Shown here piece by piece: positions 1 through 13,168 of a DNA stretch of 64,000 nucleotides. Below the pieces are notes generated by a model, which did no database searches, was not told the DNA's origin, and saw only the letters and a list, made by a program, of their open reading frames with translations. Source of the stretch: Cheiracanthium punctorium (lineage: Eukaryota; Arthropoda; Arachnida; Araneae; Cheiracanthiidae); assembly GCA_038373885.1 (NCBI GenBank), contig JAWZYV010011619.1:3038001-3102000 (forward strand), read 5' to 3'. Both the position numbers and the translations under genes were made by a program. Position 1 is the first letter of the stretch. Each line of letters begins with the position of its first letter.

Positions 1-3000
1 AGGGGAAAATCTCGACATTTGAAAAGCTTACTTAAGAGAAAAGTATTTGCAAATCTTCAAGTCAATGGATCTCTGTTTCGGCAACAGTTAAATTAGAAGA
101 GATTTCTGAAATTAAGAGTTTGTTTCTGTGAATATCTGTGTTCTGAATACAATAGAAACACGGTTAAAAGAAACAATTACTTTAATAGAAATGCAGAGAC
201 CTTTGAATGAGATTGAATAACAATTTTTGGGGACGTTACAAATAGAATAACATTGATAAAAATAATACTTCTTTTATCGGAGTAGTATGTCATTTTTATT
301 TAATTTTCCCGAAATGTACCACGCATTTAGTAAGTCAGATTAAATAAAACAATTAATAGCATCATTTACTTTGTTACAAATTTGAATTTTCGCCCTCAAA
401 AATACTAATTAAAAAAAAAACTTATTATTTTATCTGTATTTGTAAAGTAGAAATATTCAATATTTTTTAAATCATAAGATTTGTTTAAGTTTAGGTAAAT
501 TTTTTTAAAAAACGCAAAGCCTTTTATAAAAATTCCTTTTTAAAATCAACTGACTCGTTTCATGGTGATTTAAAATTATATTTACACTTCGGTTTGGCTC
601 TGTAACATAAAAATTCTCCCTGTACTAACAAAAGAGACTTTATACTTTCAAACACGCCGGGGATATGAGAGTACATGTTTGTTATTGATGTTAGCTTTAT
701 TTTAAAAGTTATTTAATCCTTCTCATTTTAAGTTAATATTTCTTCATTTTTATATTAAATATTTTCGGTGTTGGTATTAGTATGCTAACAGTTGCCAAGG
801 CTGGCCACTTTTGGCAATTTATTGACGAGTTTGAAGCCTAATAAGTCCTCAAAACGAAACCCTGCTTGGCGACATCTTTTATATTTGGAGAGAATTTCCA
901 GAACATTTCTTCTATTCAATGGAAATATTAATTAGCGATTTTTTAAACCAATTTTTTATTTATATTCACCATTAATTCTTTTTTGAAGTGAAGATATTAC
1001 AGTAGAAGTGGTCCCATATACAGTAATTTGGTCATGTTCTAATAATATGATCAATGACAATGTGATGGAACTCATTAATTTTTATGAGCACATAAACAGT
1101 TTTGGGATGAATCTCTTGGGGTATCGGGATTAGTTACCATGATGTCATTATAGTAAAGTACTTTAAAGGAGGTTTTATTCATTTTTACATTATGCTGGTT
1201 CACATATGAATTGCGGATTAAATTTAATTAAATATTCTGGATTAAATGTTCAGCGAATTATTACTTGATTCATAACATGTCAAAAAAATATTGACTTCAC
1301 TTTTTCTTGAGTATTTTTTTTTTTCAGACCATAGAAGGATTTTATCAATTTCGTGGAAGAATGAAATTTTAGACCAAAAAAAAAAATAAGAAAAAACTAA
1401 ATAAAACATCTAACGGAAAGAAGGCTTCGGTAAATATAATTTATCGTCTTCAGTAACGGTTTCTCCCCTTTTTATCGGTATATTTCTACATTGTATGTTG
1501 TTACCTGATATTTTGCATCAAGTTGCTATATAAAAGGTACCTTAATTAGAAAAAAATATTAATTTACAATAAAAGAAATAGAGAGGTAGATACAAAAAGA
1601 TGTAAACTGCTATATAAATGAATAATAACGATAATATTTAATACCCAAGCTCTTAAATTCCCCGAACGCTCAGTTTAATCTTGAGATACATCGGATTTGT
1701 GAAATAGAAGAAGTAGTATAAAACTCGTATGTGAACAAAACTTCCACTTTTGAAGAAAATATAAATTTTAAACTGCTGGGAAATAGTTGAAAGCTCCAAC
1801 AGAATTCATTGACTTACTTAAATAGATTCCAGATTACTTTACAATAGCTTTTATTTCCATGAATCACATTTAGTATGAAATCACAAAGCAAAGTTTCTTA
1901 AAGGAGGGTAAAAGCTATATTTTTACTTAGTAGACCCAATATAAGGGTTCTTAGATTAAAAGTTGATTTGATTTGGAATTCATTTGCAATTTTCTAAGCC
2001 GATAAATGTATGTATTACATTGATCTGCTGTGGAAAACTATTAGTAAGTTTTTAAAAGACGAATTTTTAATATTCAATAAAGTTATCACAAATGTGAAAG
2101 CTAGTGAGGCAGGGAAGAATTTGGTTTTATACTTGATGTCTGCCACATCACGAAAGGTTCACATATTCATAATATGTGAAACAAAACTTGTTAGATTTCT
2201 ATAAAGTTGACTTTGCTGCTGTATTGTTAATATTTATTTTTTTAAAAGCCTTCCAAACCCGGGAGGGAATTGTGACACACAACCTGTATATATATCATTC
2301 TTTACCATTAACATAATTATTGTTTTTACTTATTGTAAATTTTGCTGTCTCTCGATCGCATTTAATGGACAAACTAATTCATGCGGATTTCAGTATAATT
2401 AAAGTGATACACACATTATTGGTGTTGATATTTTACTTACACGTCCGTACAAGTGAGTGGAGAGTAAATTAAAGTTCGGGAACTGGAAACCATTAGCGTT
2501 CACGAAAAGAAGCACTTTTTTCTTGCGATGTTTAAAATGTAAGTCTCAGGCAAAAACGCCTTCAAGCATAAATCGAATTAAAACACAACGTGGCTTTACT
2601 TGAGAATCAATCTTACAAAATCTTTAGATGACAAACCGGGCCTTGGGAGAGACTGCAAATTCTTTCAAATTAGGCGCTGAACTGGAGCTGAAATGAAGTC
2701 TTCTGCAAGTCAAGTAATAAGACTTCTCTCATAAAAGAGGCGATGCAGCGCCAACAGAAACAAGCCGAAGGCCAAGAAATTAGGCGCAAACTCCAGCAGC
2801 AATTAAGACCATATCTGCATTAATTTCGTAAAACCTAAGTAATTAGGCTCAAAATTAATAGAGGTGTAAATTAGAAAGGTTACCAAAACGTGTCGACGAA
2901 AAGAGTCGCCAAGAGCATGCTGTGGAACATTGCTAAATTAAGCAAAATTAACAGTGTGCAGCAGTATGCAGCTGTAAAGGAAATTCCATTGAATAGAAAT

Positions 3001-4400
3001 AAGCAAAGTTGCGAACCTAAAACCACAAGATTGTAACAAGAAATGAAATGTTTTTGAGTGGATATGGGGGTTGTTTAGAACATGCACTGCGCCAAAATAC
3101 AGGTGACAGGTTGTATACGAGTGCCAGAAAACAGCATGTGATATTGGCATCGCAATATTCATGTATCTCTGAGGAAAGTATTTCAAAATCAATTATTATT
3201 ATTTTTTGAGCATTTTTGGGGAGTTTATTTTTCATTTGTAACCAATGATGAGAGCTGTGAAACGGTTTACAGAAAAACGGTTCATCTGGTTAGAAGAAAC
3301 ATATTTCATAAAAAATCCGAATGTAGGTATTTATTTTCCAAATTTTGAGATTAAAACTAGCCTTCATAAAAAAGCAAACTTGCTATATTAATAAAGAACT
3401 ATATGTAACTTAGATTTTCAAATTATTTTAATTCACTTTAAGAGGATTTAACCAGTTTTACTCACAAAGATTATTAATGGTGCAGCATCTGTACCTTTTG
3501 AAAACTATTCCTTATTGCTTATAACTGTGCAAAACAAGTTTCCTGCTATTTTCAGTTCTGAACGCTTTGGGAAAAGGATTCAAAACATTTGTTGCTCGAC
3601 AGGGTATTTTTTTTGATTTTGAAAGAGAATGAAAAGGAAATATATTTTCTAAAATATTGACTCATCTATACATCTCGAATGTTTCGCCAATCTAATAAAT
3701 GCTCATTTAAATTTTTTTTTATTCATAGAACTTTTTCCTGAAAAACTAATACATTTTCTTAATTGAATCACATAACATATCGTTTTGTGAGTGTTTCAAA
3801 ATTATTTCCTTTGTCCATTGATTATCTTTAAATCTTATGAATATTATCTTGTCTGTACTACAAATGTATTTTCGTTTGCTGCTACAGCCATATGCTCATA
3901 AATAATTTCATACTGCTTGGCAGTCTCAATACGGAGTGCCGAAAAGACGCAATCAATACCATTTGTACTAAAAAAGGAGAGACAGAGTTGAATAATAGAC
4001 CTGTGTAGATTGTCTCGCTTCTTTGTACCTTTCGACATTTTCATGAATTCGAGATGCATTTCTACTTTGAATGTAAAATACTTTATGATATACTTTAGAA
4101 TTGCCGCTGAAAATTTTCAGAGAACTTTCATTCCTAGTCAAGTCTTTTTTTCAACTGAAGATGAAAAAATGCAAAACATAATCATCATTTCCCTGAAAAA
4201 AAAAAAAACAACAACAACACTGTGTTGATTTAGAGCAGCGTACATGAAGAAATAAACAGTACCCACTATTTTATTTAACACAATGTAAGTAAATATTATT
4301 CATTTGAAATAATTTTGAATATTTTCAAAACATTACACTTTTGAAATTTGCATACGACCCCTATATAAAAAAATGCCATATTAAGAAAATGCGCCCAGTA
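1..4400. other. AT-rich non-coding stretch
   Basis: I recognise no gene here. Open frames are at most about 93 codons, low complexity, and match nothing I know. The only structure noted is a possible dispersed repeat near 781-950. Confidence 0.6.
781..950 (+). repeat. possible dispersed repeat, diverged copy near 49.0 kb
   Basis: A stretch containing TTTTGGCAATTTATTG, then a segment on aligning order (AAAC/GAAC then CCTGC/CAGCC, a TATATTT block, GAGAAATT-like, ATGGAAATA) recurs at about 48991-49140. By eye the two are only moderately similar, so this is a weak dispersed-repeat call of unknown class. Confidence 0.3.
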
Positions 4401-4424
4401 CAATAGTGTGGTTATGTACAAAAT

Positions 4425-4530
4425 TGCAGCCTCTCATCATAAAAGGTTTCAGAGAACCGAACGCGCTGTTCTCGCAACCGAAATGTTGTGAGTCCGATCT
4501 TGGGACCGACCACCAGAATTGGGGAAAATA
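4425..4530 (+). repeat. tRNA-derived SINE-like fragment
   Basis: A locally GC-richer island in AT-rich DNA contains GAACGCGCTGTTCTCGCAACC followed by GTGAGTCCGATCTTGGGACC, which resembles a degraded pol III A-box/B-box layout (B box GGTTCGANTCC with substitutions). I infer a tRNA-SINE head. It is followed by AATACAAAATAC-rich sequence similar to that at 5.0-5.15 kb. Confidence 0.35.
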
Positions 4531-5165
4531 CATCAAAAAGTATTTTCAATACAAAATACACGATGAATTGATTTAAACACATTAAAATGCAAAATACTTT
4601 CTGAATTGAAAAATTCACAATAGAAACTACACGTATTTTCAAAATACATGTACAAATTTTAAAGATTTTTAATTGAGAATAAATACTACACAAACATGCT
4701 TTGACTTCTTTTGGCTTCCTCTATATTTGTAAATGAGTTACCATCAATATAGAATAATTCCTAGATCAAGCATCATTTTACTGTTCTAAAAAAAATCATG
4801 AAAAGTTTTTTGTTTTTTCTTTGCTGTTTAGTTGAATTCAAAGGTCACAAGCACCCCTAACATTTCTTCAGTCATGTGTTATATTTTAATAATAAAACTA
4901 ATAAATTATATCAAGAAAGTGGAAAAATGAATACCAGTAATTTTATCATTTTCATTCAAACATCCCAATCCGAGCAATCTGTGCTGTAACGATAAATTTA
5001 ACGTCAGAATACAATATGTATTTTCAAAATTTTGAAAATACAAGATATACTGAAAATGTATTTTAAAGTACATTATCAAAATACTTTGCTTTTTACAAGT
5101 GAAAATACAAAATACAATATACAAATGCATTTTGAAAGTGTATTTCAAATACATGTATTTGCGAT
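4530..5165. repeat. TGTATTTT/AAAATACA-rich interspersed repeat
   Basis: Segments at 4535-4650 and 5010-5160 are built from repeated AAAATAC/GTATTTT words in both orientations, so they fold on themselves. Such words are common at hAT-type MITEs, but I could not define ends or a target duplication, so the class is open. Confidence 0.35.
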
Positions 5166-5510
5166 GCTGCTCAACTCTGCCAACCAAAGGCTGCCGTACT
5201 CGCTTACGGAGACTGGGGCGCATTAAATATGTCGTGGTCGCAATGTCCTCCAAGTTACCATCCAAATTGATACCTCTGGGGGAGGCAAAACTAAGTCTTG
5301 GGATCTTCTGCTTGGTATTTGTTTCAAAATTAAGACGCAACGCTTACGGTCGGTAGTGCTGCCATCTATCGGCTCCTGAATGAGGTAGAAATGAACGGGA
5401 ATCTGGTAGAAATTAACACCTTTGGCAGGTACTTGCGCTATCGATCTAACATGGATTTGGGGTGGTACAAAATGCTCTATAGCAGAAGTGCCTTAGCCCG
5501 GTGCCATCGT

Positions 5511-5677
5511 GATTCTACCGGGCCTGCTTTCGCACTCCGATGACTCATCCAAAGAGGCCTACGGATGCTCACTTATTGGTTACAGCACATAGATATGTCA
5601 TCTAACAGCCGAATCTAACCAATGAGAAAACGTCTGCAGGCCTCTTTCGGAGTGAACAAGCAGGCCCGGTAGAATCT
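5511..5677. repeat. fold-back inverted repeat (about 70-bp arms)
   Basis: The left arm at 5511-5585 starts GATTCTACCGGGCCTGCTT. The right arm at 5611-5677 ends AAGCAGGCCCGGTAGAATC. The arms share the blocks CACTCCGA, AAGAGGCCT and a terminal TTGGTTA/TAACCAA, with a few indels, around a spacer of about 25 nt. It lies directly upstream of SINE-like sequence and may be a fold-back duplication of that element. Confidence 0.6.
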
Positions 5678-5724
5678 CGATATCCCCGCTTAGCCCCCAT
5701 AATCCATGATAAAAACAAGAAGAA

Positions 5725-5850
5725 GAATCCACAAGGGATCCGGGCTCGATTTCCCTCATGGGCAGCTCTCATCTGCCTATTAGGTGCCACCATAATGAGG
5801 TCACTAATATATTTCCAGCCTTAGCTGCTGGTCAAGGCCTGATGTTGCCA
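5725..5850 (+). repeat. SINE-like repeat, copy 1
   Basis: GGGATCCGGGCTCGATTTCCC resembles a degraded B box. The downstream blocks ATTAGGTGCCA..CATAATG..GGTCACT and GCCTTAGCT..TGGTCAA recur in the same order near 34.6-34.76 kb. Two dispersed copies with the same block order support a real short interspersed element. The pol III origin is inferred. Confidence 0.5.
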
Positions 5851-6099
5851 AGAGCTTCTCCAGGAGGAAAAAAAACTATCTACAATTTCACGTGGAAAAT
5901 TATTTATCTGTTATGAATATATTTCTTTAAATGCTCAATAAATGTAAACCTTTGATTTCGCTGTTTTCCTGTTGATGGATTCAGCGATAAGTGATAATGC
6001 AAACAAATAGATCATAGACCTAAAATAATAAACATGGGCAGCTGTCAGTATAACCCTATAAAACAATCGCCGATTTGTGCGTGCATCAGAAAGTTATTA

Positions 6100-6420
6100 T
6101 CGATTGCAAAAGGCAGTTTACGAGCTAAAGTCTCGTCGGTGACGGGGCGTTTTGACTTTCTGTCTTAATGCGCTCTCAAACACTTATGGCGAGGCAGCTA
6201 TTAGTGAAAGAACGCGTCGTGAATGGTTTCAACGTTTTAAGAACGGTGATTTTCATGTCAAAGATTACATAAAGGTTAAAAGAGAAGGCTTTCCAAGAAA
6301 CACAATTGTAGGTAAGACTTGTGTCAAAGTCAAACAGAATCGGCCCGATCTTTATGTAAGATTCTACACGATAGTCGAATTTCGAATCAAAAAATGTATT
6401 ACCAGTTCTTTACTATAAAA
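6100..6420 (+). pseudogene. mariner-type transposase N-terminal relic
   Basis: The frame from 6152 encodes a stretch with SNTYGEAAISERT, REWFQRFKNGDFHVKD. This is the second helix-turn-helix of the mariner DNA-binding domain (family pattern YGE.A.SE.T...WF.RFK.GDF...D). Homology fades after the FHVKD motif, and no catalytic D,D34D block is visible downstream, so this is a 5' fragment of a dead element. There is no clear initiation context. The upstream bases 6080-6150 could be the earlier part of the same domain, but I cannot read them confidently. The element would have encoded the cut-and-paste transposase that binds its terminal repeats. Confidence 0.7.
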
Positions 6421-6774
6421 CCTCGAATTTCAAGGGTGGGAAATGGGGGCGGGACGCCGCAATACAAGGTTCACACCTAATATTTTTGTTTAATTTTCAG
6501 TATTATGCTTCGTGTTTATTTTGTACGAAAATCAGAACATTGTGAAATTTGGGATATATATGTAACACAAGGTATGTGAAATTAAAGTCATTGCGAGAGT
6601 TGAATTTTTAATAAATACAAATAAACAGTGGTGATGTGGCAAGTTTTTTTCTAATCTTTTCATAAGAATAATAAAGTTTTAATAAATAAATAACATTTGC
6701 TACTAAAGCCACGAACTAAAAAATGTACATTTTTAAACAAAATTTCGCTTAATCATACTTTTAAAAATTTATAA

Positions 6775-8885
6775 TCTATTATATAAATGTGAAAGTTTGT
6801 CTGTTTGTTTGTTTGTTTGTTCGTCCGGGAACTCCTCTCACACCGTTCGGCCAATCGGCTAATTTTGCACATACACGTAAAACGACATAGAATAGACCGT
6901 AGGCTACTTTAAAATTCTGGAAATCCACCCATTCCCCAATTTTTTACGATTTTTCGCAATTTTCAGGGTACAAAGCTACTCAAATGTCCGATTTCACCAA
7001 ATTCGTGAGGATGCGCCGAAACGGTTGGTCGCAGACCTACCGAATTTTGCATACGGCTTCATTAGGACAGATCCTAACACGCCTCGAAGCGATTTTTTCG
7101 AAATTCGAATTAGAATTTTTTTTATTTTATGTTTTGTCCGATTTTTAGCAATTTTTCTCGCTTAATACGTAATAACACCGGTAATTACACTCGCAAGAAA
7201 ATGATATTTGCATCATCGGATAGAGGAAAAAAGTTTCTTATAGAAACTGTTTGTTCGGACTGTGTAACATAATTTGCAAATTTTTGGGAATTTTTCAAAT
7301 AATATTAAATTTGACGCTGAGTTTCGTAAAATATTTTTAAAACTGCTGCATCTTGAATTCTATCCGTCAACTTTTTAATATTTTGTCAAATGACGGAGCA
7401 TACATTTTGCCCTCTTTTAAAAGAGAAGGCAGAGGAAAATATAAATTAAGAGATTTTTTACGAATTTTTAACTAAAGAAGGATTTTCATTTCAATAGCAT
7501 CTGCTTAAAAATTTTGGTATAATATTTGGCAGTTTGGTTGTCTTGGAGACAGTAACAATGATTAAAATTGCCAGTTGAAAAAAATAAATAAAATTACTTT
7601 AAAATAACTGAGTTTTCGCCTGTGAAAAGTGCGTCATTTTGATGTCACGAGTTTAAAATCTCTTTTGAAATTCAATCAGAATAACGGACTCACAAGCAAA
7701 ACATACGCTATGAAATAATTCTATATTTTATTTTACGTTGCCACAAAAAGAATTGGATGCTGTTTTTTCACCAGTGAATTATCCAGCATTATTTCCAATT
7801 GAGATTTTAAACGGGACACGTTTTAGAATCGCAGGAAATATTTTGGAGGACCTCATCTATGAAATTTGTTTTATTTTTCATAAATTTTTGTTATAAAAAA
7901 AGAACAACATTTGAAATTGGGGGCCATTTCGAGCCGGGGTCCTGAGCAAAGTCCCGATTTGCCCATTCGATAATAGAGCCAAAGCTTTGGTGCTAAATAC
8001 GCCAATCTGACAAGAATTATGCGTAAAAATTTATGGAGAGCTGATTTACTGGCAACCGTCATTTAAAGTGAAATGATTATCGTTTATGCTAATGCGTAAA
8101 TTGCAAAGAATCACCAAAGAGTAAAAGACTACATTCGTGGCAAATATCTAAACCGTTTCTTTAAATTAAGCATTAACGGTTGCAAAACGAAACTATATTG
8201 TATTGGTATCAGTAAAATATAGTATAAGTAATAGTAAGTAGATATGCTAAGGCCATATTGATCAAAGCACAATATACCGCATTGATAAATATTCCGTGAA
8301 ACTAAGACTTCTATTCATTTTTCAACAGCCGTATTACATCACAGCTAACTAAACATTAAGTAATTCTACGTCGCGTTAATATATCCCGCGGTAGTTTCAA
8401 CAGACTGTAACAGAACTTTCTTTTTTCTTGGAGATAATGTTTTTTCCCAAGTAGTTATGATCACATTTTAGGAAAATGTTCTCTTCTTGCCTTGCAAAGA
8501 GCGGGTACACAACTATTTAATTATAAAATAAAACGGTTCTCCACATCATGTAGTAGCTAAGGTATTAATGGCATAACTTAAATATAAAAAAGGGTATGAT
8601 GTAGAAATAAGGCATTTTGAAAATTAGGAATTTTCACTGCAAATCGTCACGCTTTTTTCTTCTAATCGCGAATGACATCGACACAGTTTTTTTTTGCGTC
8701 ATAATATTAAAAAGGGTCTCAGGTCAGTACTTATACTAACTTTACAAATAACTAATGAGTAACTTTACGCCCAGAGTCAAATCATTTTGCTCATTTTTAG
8801 ATTCCAAATCACTGAAATCAATTCGAACTATACATATAAGAAAAAGTTTCGCTCCCTACTGTGCGGAGAACGGGCAAGCAGCTAG
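6775..8885 (+). mobile_element. non-autonomous Helitron, family B, copy 1
   Basis: The element begins TCTATTATATAAATG plus a TTTG-rich run, typical of arthropod Helitron 5' ends, and ends CAGCTAG (CTRR-type end). The base before is A and the base after is T, which matches Helitron insertion between A and T without target duplication. The subterminal hairpin (CTGTGCGGAGAACGG region, about 12 nt before the end) is degenerate here. The 7310-7590 interval matches, in inverted orientation, 33600-33860 in the 33-kb copy. There is no Rep/helicase frame, so the element is non-autonomous and would need helicase from elsewhere. Confidence 0.75.
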
Positions 8886-10340
8886 TTTAATATAAAGTAG
8901 CTTCTTTTTTGTAAGATCTATTTTCAAGTCTCCGTTTAGCCATACTCTGTTTCATATCTTTCAAAACAAGTTACAACGTTTAGCAGATGTTACATGACAT
9001 TTATTTCAGTTGTGCATAATTTCCACGTTTTCTAATGCTTCCATATTCAACGATATACAAAGCATCATCAATATATTGTTCAAAAACAGTTTCTGTACGA
9101 GGCTGCGAAAAAATGTATGCAAATTGAAGCACGCTTTTTCTTGTTATGTGCATGCAATGATTATTCTTTTTGTCATCATCATAACATATGGAGATGAAGC
9201 GATGCAATCGATATTTCTTATGTCATTATGCCGTAGGGAAGAAAAAATGTATGCATACAAGCACACGGAAAAATAAATTCGATTTATTTACTGCATGTAG
9301 AGTTAAAAGAATAAAGTCTTCTTCTTTTTAAGGTATAAAATGGTAAAAATGAAAAAAAAAATGATCAGTATTGTTTTGCATTTATGTTATGATAAGGAAA
9401 ACCTTGTACTATTTTAGCATTAAAAGGTATTTCTGTGCTATTTAATTCGCAATTCAAGGTGATTTCTTCAAATTATTTCGCTGTACACCTGAAAAAATAT
9501 ATTCGAATGCATCCAATACCTCCACTGTACAGTGTACGGCTAATTTATCATACGCACTTAGTTCTTATTCAAGATCTTACGACTGTTGTTCACAAACATC
9601 ATGAAACTTTAGTTCATAAACAGAAATAAACTAATTTAGACAGGTACTTCAAAACATTTAGCTGTACAGCTTGTTAAGAAACATCAAGAAAATCCTTTCC
9701 AACAACGTTGAAAAGTGTTTATGATTTCAGTTTGTTTGTAAGCCCGTTTAATATTTGATTCTGATAATTTTTTTTGGTGCTGATTTAAAGAATAATAGTC
9801 AAAAAATTCCATCACGCACTTTTTCTTTTTTCTTACAAATTGAAAATTTTTATTTTTATTGTTACCAATCCACTACATTATAAATATTTAGAAAGTAGAC
9901 ATTCAATGGCGTAACTCGTCATTACTGACGAAAAGTAGAACATTTCAGGGCAGTGTGCGGTACAAAAATTTAAGTACTTAATTGATAAAAATAATTCATA
10001 AGGCTGCAACAGGAAAATCGTGTGTTCGTGAATTTGCCATATTCTTATGTTTTTGGGTTCCTTAAAACCAAGCCTAAAGAAAGTCTTCCTTCCAAATAGC
10101 ATATTTTTTTTTTTCGTATTGAATCAGAAAATTAAAAAAAGCCTCTCTCTATTGAAGAGAATTTGGCTTGTAAACTTGTATTTTCAATCGAGAATAACTT
10201 TATGATGCAGAAACAGATCAACTAATGTTTTCATGAGATCTATATCTATTTATTTTGACCACTACTTACCGCTAAATCCATCTATAGGAACGTGGCTGAA
10301 GCAAAAGTTGTACACCTAATACAAAGATGCGGCAGTGACG
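8886..10340. other. AT-rich non-coding stretch
   Basis: No gene, RNA or mobile element recognised. Two overlapping frames of 68-88 codons near 9.0-9.3 kb look random. Confidence 0.5.
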
Positions 10341-10560
10341 ATTATTCTTCTGATATTCAATGTTGTTTCCCGTCCGTTAGTCCCGTTGTCCCATCCCGTC
10401 CATAGAGAACCGTTCTATCCCACCTTGGATCCGGGCTTAATTCCCGGCTTGGTCTTGGATTTTTGCTCGTCCGTCCCTTCATAGGGGGCAACGCTAGCTG
10501 CCCACTGGGTGCTTCCATGTTAAAATGGACAGTATTTTTGGGCCTTTGTAGTGGCAAAAT
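10340..10560 (+). repeat. SINE-like GC-richer repeat
   Basis: A GC-rich island with CCTTGGATCCGGGCTTAATTC (B-box-like, compare GGATCCGGGCTCGATT at 5.74 kb), followed by CTGCCCACTGGGTGCTTCCAT. It shares the block order of the SINE-like copies near 5.75 and 34.62 kb but is more diverged. Confidence 0.4.
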
Positions 10561-13114
10561 GCTTTAATTCTCCTGTCAAAAGCTAATCATGAGCTAAAAA
10601 GTCCGTTGGAAAGAAGTGATCGAATGCTCACTGTGGCCCAAAGTTTTGAGTCCTCCAGCTACATCATATACCTTATAGCTAAGCCCTAACCTGAACTAAT
10701 TAATCTAGAATTAAATATAATTAACTTTTATTTTATTCATTAACAATTTTTGTAGCCAAGAAGAGAGATGATTTTAGAGATGAATCTGAATGAATAATCA
10801 ACAAGTAAAAACGAACAAAACCCAAAATTGTATGAAGATAAAATTTATACGTAATCTTACTCTATCGCTACTCAGATAAACTCTTTTATTCAAGATCTCA
10901 TTTATTCTTATGAAAAGATTAGAAAAGAAAAAAAATGCGGTTATAGCGTCAAAGAATGCGCAATGCCTTTGATCGTCACTGCAATTCTTTTAAGTTTATG
11001 CTTCAGCACTCATTTGCTATTATCTTTTAAGGCATTTGCGAAGCAGTTCCGTACAATGGAAAAACTCTGGAGCTATTTTATAAAATGAAAATATTTAAAT
11101 AAATGCAGTTTTAAAAATTTCCTTTAAATAAATACCTATCCAATTTCCGAGAATACTTTTGCGAATGCTGTAATTTATTTCTCTAAGAATGAAACTTCGT
11201 CTTATCTTAAATATTATAACATATAAATTTAATGGAAATAGCTCTCTAATTTATATTAACTATGCAGTAGCATGGTTGCATTAAATAATATATTAAGTAT
11301 TCATTTAAAATTTAAATCGTCTATAATTTGAGTATTCATGAAGTGAAAATAAAATAGAACTACGACTTTCGATAAGTTAATTTCAAATTAGATATAAAAT
11401 ATTCCTTCGAAATTTTTAGAATAGTTATTCAAAATTGAAGTAAGTAATTTTTTTATACATCTGTAAAACGCTATTTGAAATAACGCATTTTGAGGCATAT
11501 TTAGAATAAAAGCTTTCTAGCTGTTCCTTTAAATTATGAACGAAGGAAGATATCAACAAAAGGACCACATAAATTTTGCACTCAGCTCACGTTTCAGGCA
11601 ACTGCAAAAAAATTCAAAGATATTCTTTTTGAATAGTACTTTCAGCGATAATTTACGGGTTATAGTAGAAAGATTAATGCTGTTTAAAAATGCTGCTTAA
11701 AATGGAGTAAGCTTTAGTGCAATAAAACTTTCGGAATAAAAGTTTAATGTAAAGTTGCTTACAGCAGAGAGCATGGAGAATTGTTATTCTCGTCAGCGAA
11801 AATTCAATGTAAACATTCTATTTTTTAACAATAATATTGATATTATAGCTCGGTTCGAAAGAAATTATACACGGGATTAAAAGACAAACTGTTTGAATCC
11901 GGGATGGTGAAGGAGCACTGTGTACACACGTCAGGTATGCAGGTTCAATATGCTCACAATTGGCTTTTAAGAAAGTGGAAGAGAATACATGCGGGAGAAT
12001 TTTACGCTAGGCAGAAAGTCGGCATATTCTGTTACTATGCAGTATATTTCTTAGATAAACAGGGAATAAAACTGAAACAGCCAGTTCATTCTCTGATTAT
12101 AATAGCAATGTTTTTAACAGAACAGTACATTTCCATAGCTTATAAATATTAAACAAAAATTGGAAGTTCAGTTTTCTTTCGTTTTATTTAACTTTAAAAT
12201 TAAATAATTGCTCATAATTTTCAATTTTTTTAATCTATATTTTTTCACCACTTTTTACTCTTCACATTATCCTTAACATGTTCCGACATGTCCCAAAACA
12301 TATTTTAGTTCGCCATTCCTATCAAGACTTTACTTTGATGAAGCTTATTCTAAAAATTAAACTACGCATAAAATAAGTTTCCGTCTTAACCCGTTTGCCT
12401 ATTGCAACAATTAATAATGTAGTTCTGATTAAACACGTGTATGAAACTTTTTTTAAATCTTTTTTTTTTTTTTTTTTTGACAATTCGATTATGTGTTCAG
12501 AATACCTTGTTCGCCCGATTTTTTCAATTTTATTCTAGAGTCAAAAGATTTTGTTAATCTTTTATATTTTTCTTATATATCTTTTATATTTTTTGAATAT
12601 ATGTTCAAACATCACACACCAAACTCTGCTTCAAAAGTATAGGTAAGGTTAGTATATCTGAAAGTGATAACCCATAAATGAAATAAGCTTATATTACCTT
12701 AAATCTCACAAAAAAGAATCGTATTTTAAGACATAATCAAAGATATACATTTCGGAAATAAAACGCAACGCATTCCATCTCACTTAAAGACATTTTTGCT
12801 GAGCATCTTTTATTTGAATACACTATTTACAAATTACCCCGCCTCATCCTAAGTGTCGAGGATAATAGCAAAACGGTGATTTCTTATTTGTCATTAACAT
12901 ACTTATTAAACAAAATTATTTAAAATATGAATGGTAGATAATTTAATTTACAATAGTACATAATAATATGAAAACTGACAATGTTAAAATAAAATGAATT
13001 TACATGAATGAATTCATTTTAACAATTAGGTACTTTAGTTATCTCATTTAGGTTTCAATTACTATAAACGTGGCAATGATATTTAGGTTGTTTAAAATAA
13101 CAGACAATAGTTAA
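10561..13114. other. AT-rich non-coding stretch
   Basis: Nothing recognised. A run of about 18 T lies at 12461-12478. The 82-codon frame at 11904 has no family signature. Confidence 0.5.
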
Positions 13115-13136
13115 TCTTATAAATAAAAATGAAATT

Positions 13137-13160
13137 CTGTTTGTTTGTTTGTTTGTTTGT
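13137..13160 (+). repeat. (TTTG)n microsatellite in Helitron 5' region
   Basis: A run of GTTT units just inside the Helitron start. The equivalent run in the 39.7-kb copy is longer. Confidence 0.9.
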
Positions 13161-13168
13161 GGATTTGA

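Noticed and set aside
4906..5340. 144-codon minus-strand frame
   Set aside because: It reads through TGTATTTT-rich repeat sequence; the Tyr/Phe/Lys/Ile-rich composition is explained by the repeat.
11904..12152. 82-codon frame on the + strand
   Set aside because: No domain or splice context; composition similar to surrounding non-coding DNA.
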